From an uncultured Desulfobacter sp. (GTDB lineage: Bacteria; Desulfobacterota; Desulfobacteria; Desulfobacterales; Desulfobacteraceae), in NCBI RefSeq assembly GCF_963666675.1, contig NZ_OY762929.1:3224001-3288000 (forward strand): a DNA stretch of 64,000 nt, read 5' to 3'. Numbering within the stretch: the stretch's first letter is position 1; each line of letters opens with the position of its first letter. This document shows positions 63,104 to 64,000 of the stretch, one piece after another. The translations under genes were made by a program, and so were the position numbers. The notes under the pieces were generated by a model. It did no database searches. It was not told where the DNA came from and worked only from the letters and a program-made list of their open reading frames with translations.

Positions 63104-63129
63104 GTCAGGGCACGTTAATCTGCCCTGAC
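63104..63129. terminator. Bidirectional hairpin between the small gene and ligE
   Basis: A 9-bp perfect stem (GTCAGGGCA/TGCCCTGAC) with an 8-base loop overlaps the stop codon of the ligase gene and follows the small gene's stop by 3 bases. An A-run follows the right arm on the plus strand, giving a T-run for the minus-strand transcript only on the other side; its efficiency is uncertain. Confidence 0.5.
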
Positions 63130-63978
63130 CCTTAAAAATGAGGCGAATTTAGGCACCCCGTTTTTACTGAACCCATGATATTTGAATGTCACTGTGGTCC
63201 CGACGGCAGGCGGGTTGTTTCGAACCGCATCCGTGAATCCCGTCCCGAGTTTAAAAACAACGCCGTTTTCCAGTTTCAGCGTCAGCGAGCCCATGGCATT
63301 TTCATATTTGCCCTTTCCCTGGTTTATACCAATGACAAGGCCTTCCATATCCCGGGCTTTTTTTACTTTGAGCACATGGGCACTTCGACCGGTATGATAA
63401 GGTTTATCGGGATCTTTTACGATGACGCCCTCTCCGCCCCGTGATGCCACGTCACGAAAAAACCGGTCCAGGTCGGATTTATCATGGATCAAGGTCTGGG
63501 GGATCACCCGGACATGGCCGGCCGGATGGGAGTTGAACCATTGTTTTACCCGGTCAAGCCGCTCAAAAAATGTTCCGGCCGCGTTGGGCACTTCGAAAAT
63601 ATGGTACTTGATTTTTTCCCACCCGGGTCCCGGTGCTGAATCAAGCACCACGGACTGGATAAACTCAAATGCCCCTTGTGTGCTCCACAATTCGCCGTCC
63701 AGTTCAAAGGCCGGAAAATTTTTGATGAACCAAGGCGGCGGATGAAGGAGGACGCCCTTCCGGGTCAACAGGCGATTGCCGTCCCAGTATCCTCTTATCC
63801 CGTCCAGTTTCTCGCTCATGACCCAGCCCGTAACATCTTCCGTTCCGGTATAGACCCCGGCCTTTTGCAAATGCGGATCCGCTGCCCGGCAAAACGGACA
63901 AAATAAGACGATCACCATGGCTGCCGTTAGCCATATAATGACCAGTTTACGATACATATGCGTTGCGAAATCAGGCAT
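63115..63978 (-). CDS. ligE: Exported ATP-dependent DNA ligase (LigE type)
   Basis: The 287-residue protein is a minimal ATP-dependent DNA ligase. Motif I is SEKLDGIRGYWDG (adenylated Lys in K-x-D-G-x-R), motif III FELDGELW, motif IV GGEGVIVKDP and motif V HVLKVKK. An OB-fold domain completes it (GMGSLTLKLENG-type, ending TFKYHGFSKNGVPKFASFLR). The N-terminus (KLVIIWLTAAMVIVLFCPFCRAAD) is a signal peptide, as in periplasmic LigE enzymes thought to join incoming DNA. The first ATG (63978) has GGGGGAT just upstream; ATG 63957 is the alternative. Confidence 0.9.
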   Translation of the reverse strand: MPDFATHMYRKLVIIWLTAAMVIVLFCPFCRAADPHLQKAGVYTGTEDVTGWVMSEKLDGIRGYWDGNRLLTRKGVLLHPPPWFIKNFPAFELDGELWSTQGAFEFIQSVVLDSAPGPGWEKIKYHIFEVPNAAGTFFERLDRVKQWFNSHPAGHVRVIPQTLIHDKSDLDRFFRDVASRGGEGVIVKDPDKPYHTGRSAHVLKVKKARDMEGLVIGINQGKGKYENAMGSLTLKLENGVVFKLGTGFTDAVRNNPPAVGTTVTFKYHGFSKNGVPKFASFLRVRAD

Positions 63979-64000
63979 AGATCCCCCATGATGTTTGATT

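Noticed and set aside
1..64000. tRNA, rRNA or known riboswitch genes
   Set aside because: No cloverleaf with conserved T-loop sequence, ribosomal RNA, or recognisable TPP, cobalamin, SAM or c-di-GMP aptamer core was seen on reading both strands; a covariance-model scan would be needed to exclude them fully.

Overview
The window looks like chromosomal DNA of an anaerobic Desulfobacterota (Desulfobacteraceae-type) bacterium. This is an inference from gene content: a mixed-acid/acetoin carbon block, many sensor kinases and periplasmic binding proteins, RHS proteins, and moderate G+C. No rRNA, tRNA or phylogenetic marker is present to confirm it.

Layout. 1-6.4 kb: the 3' end of metE, glycogen phosphorylase, a DsbC-like thiol-disulfide protein and a 713-residue protein with a C-terminal LOG-type Rossmann domain. 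6.4-7.2 kb: decayed DNA with a frameshifted cupin remnant. 7.2-10.2 kb: lipB-lipA, an MBL-fold hydrolase and an AhpD-like protein. 10.4-16.8 kb (minus strand): a complete acetoin catabolic operon, acoC - Lin0512 - acoA - acoB - acoX - DUF6506 - butanediol dehydrogenase. A sigma-54-type promoter lies in front of it and a divergent AcoR-type activator (17.3-19.3 kb) reads away from it. lipA/lipB nearby would supply the lipoyl group of AcoC.

19.3-36.3 kb is accessory DNA. It holds a truncated integron integrase, an IS1-like transposase, a secreted Ig/terpenoid-cyclase-repeat protein translationally coupled to a ~2244-residue RHS polymorphic toxin, its immunity gene, and a decayed orphan RHS tip. 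A three-level nest of insertion sequences follows (an IS200/IS605 element inside an IS66 element inside an IS3 element). The IS3 copy sits at the broken end of a HipA-like yjjJ gene.

36.5-45.4 kb: a tightly coupled minus-strand operon of TonB receptor, methyltransferase, and ABC binding protein, permease and ATPase, with a divergent AraC regulator, a paralogous methyltransferase and another periplasmic binding protein. Next come a chemoreceptor (45.6-47.3 kb) and a biotin operon, birA-bioY-bioM-bioN, preceded by a BirA-type operator. 50.8-60.5 kb is a signalling block: a hybrid kinase, a single receiver, two periplasmic binding proteins and two paralogous sensor kinases, with remnants of a third kinase and a second binding protein between them. 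The right end carries an L-fuculose-phosphate-type aldolase, a MocR regulator, a small protein and an exported ATP-dependent DNA ligase.

The most unusual signal is a family of about nine dispersed intergenic elements of roughly 60-100 bp. They share a TTTGTTGTG linker and a CCCATGGCTGTTAT-like 3' end. They can fold into two hairpins whose paired bases change together between copies. Most copies lie just upstream of, and in the same direction as, a gene. I do not recognise this element as a described one.
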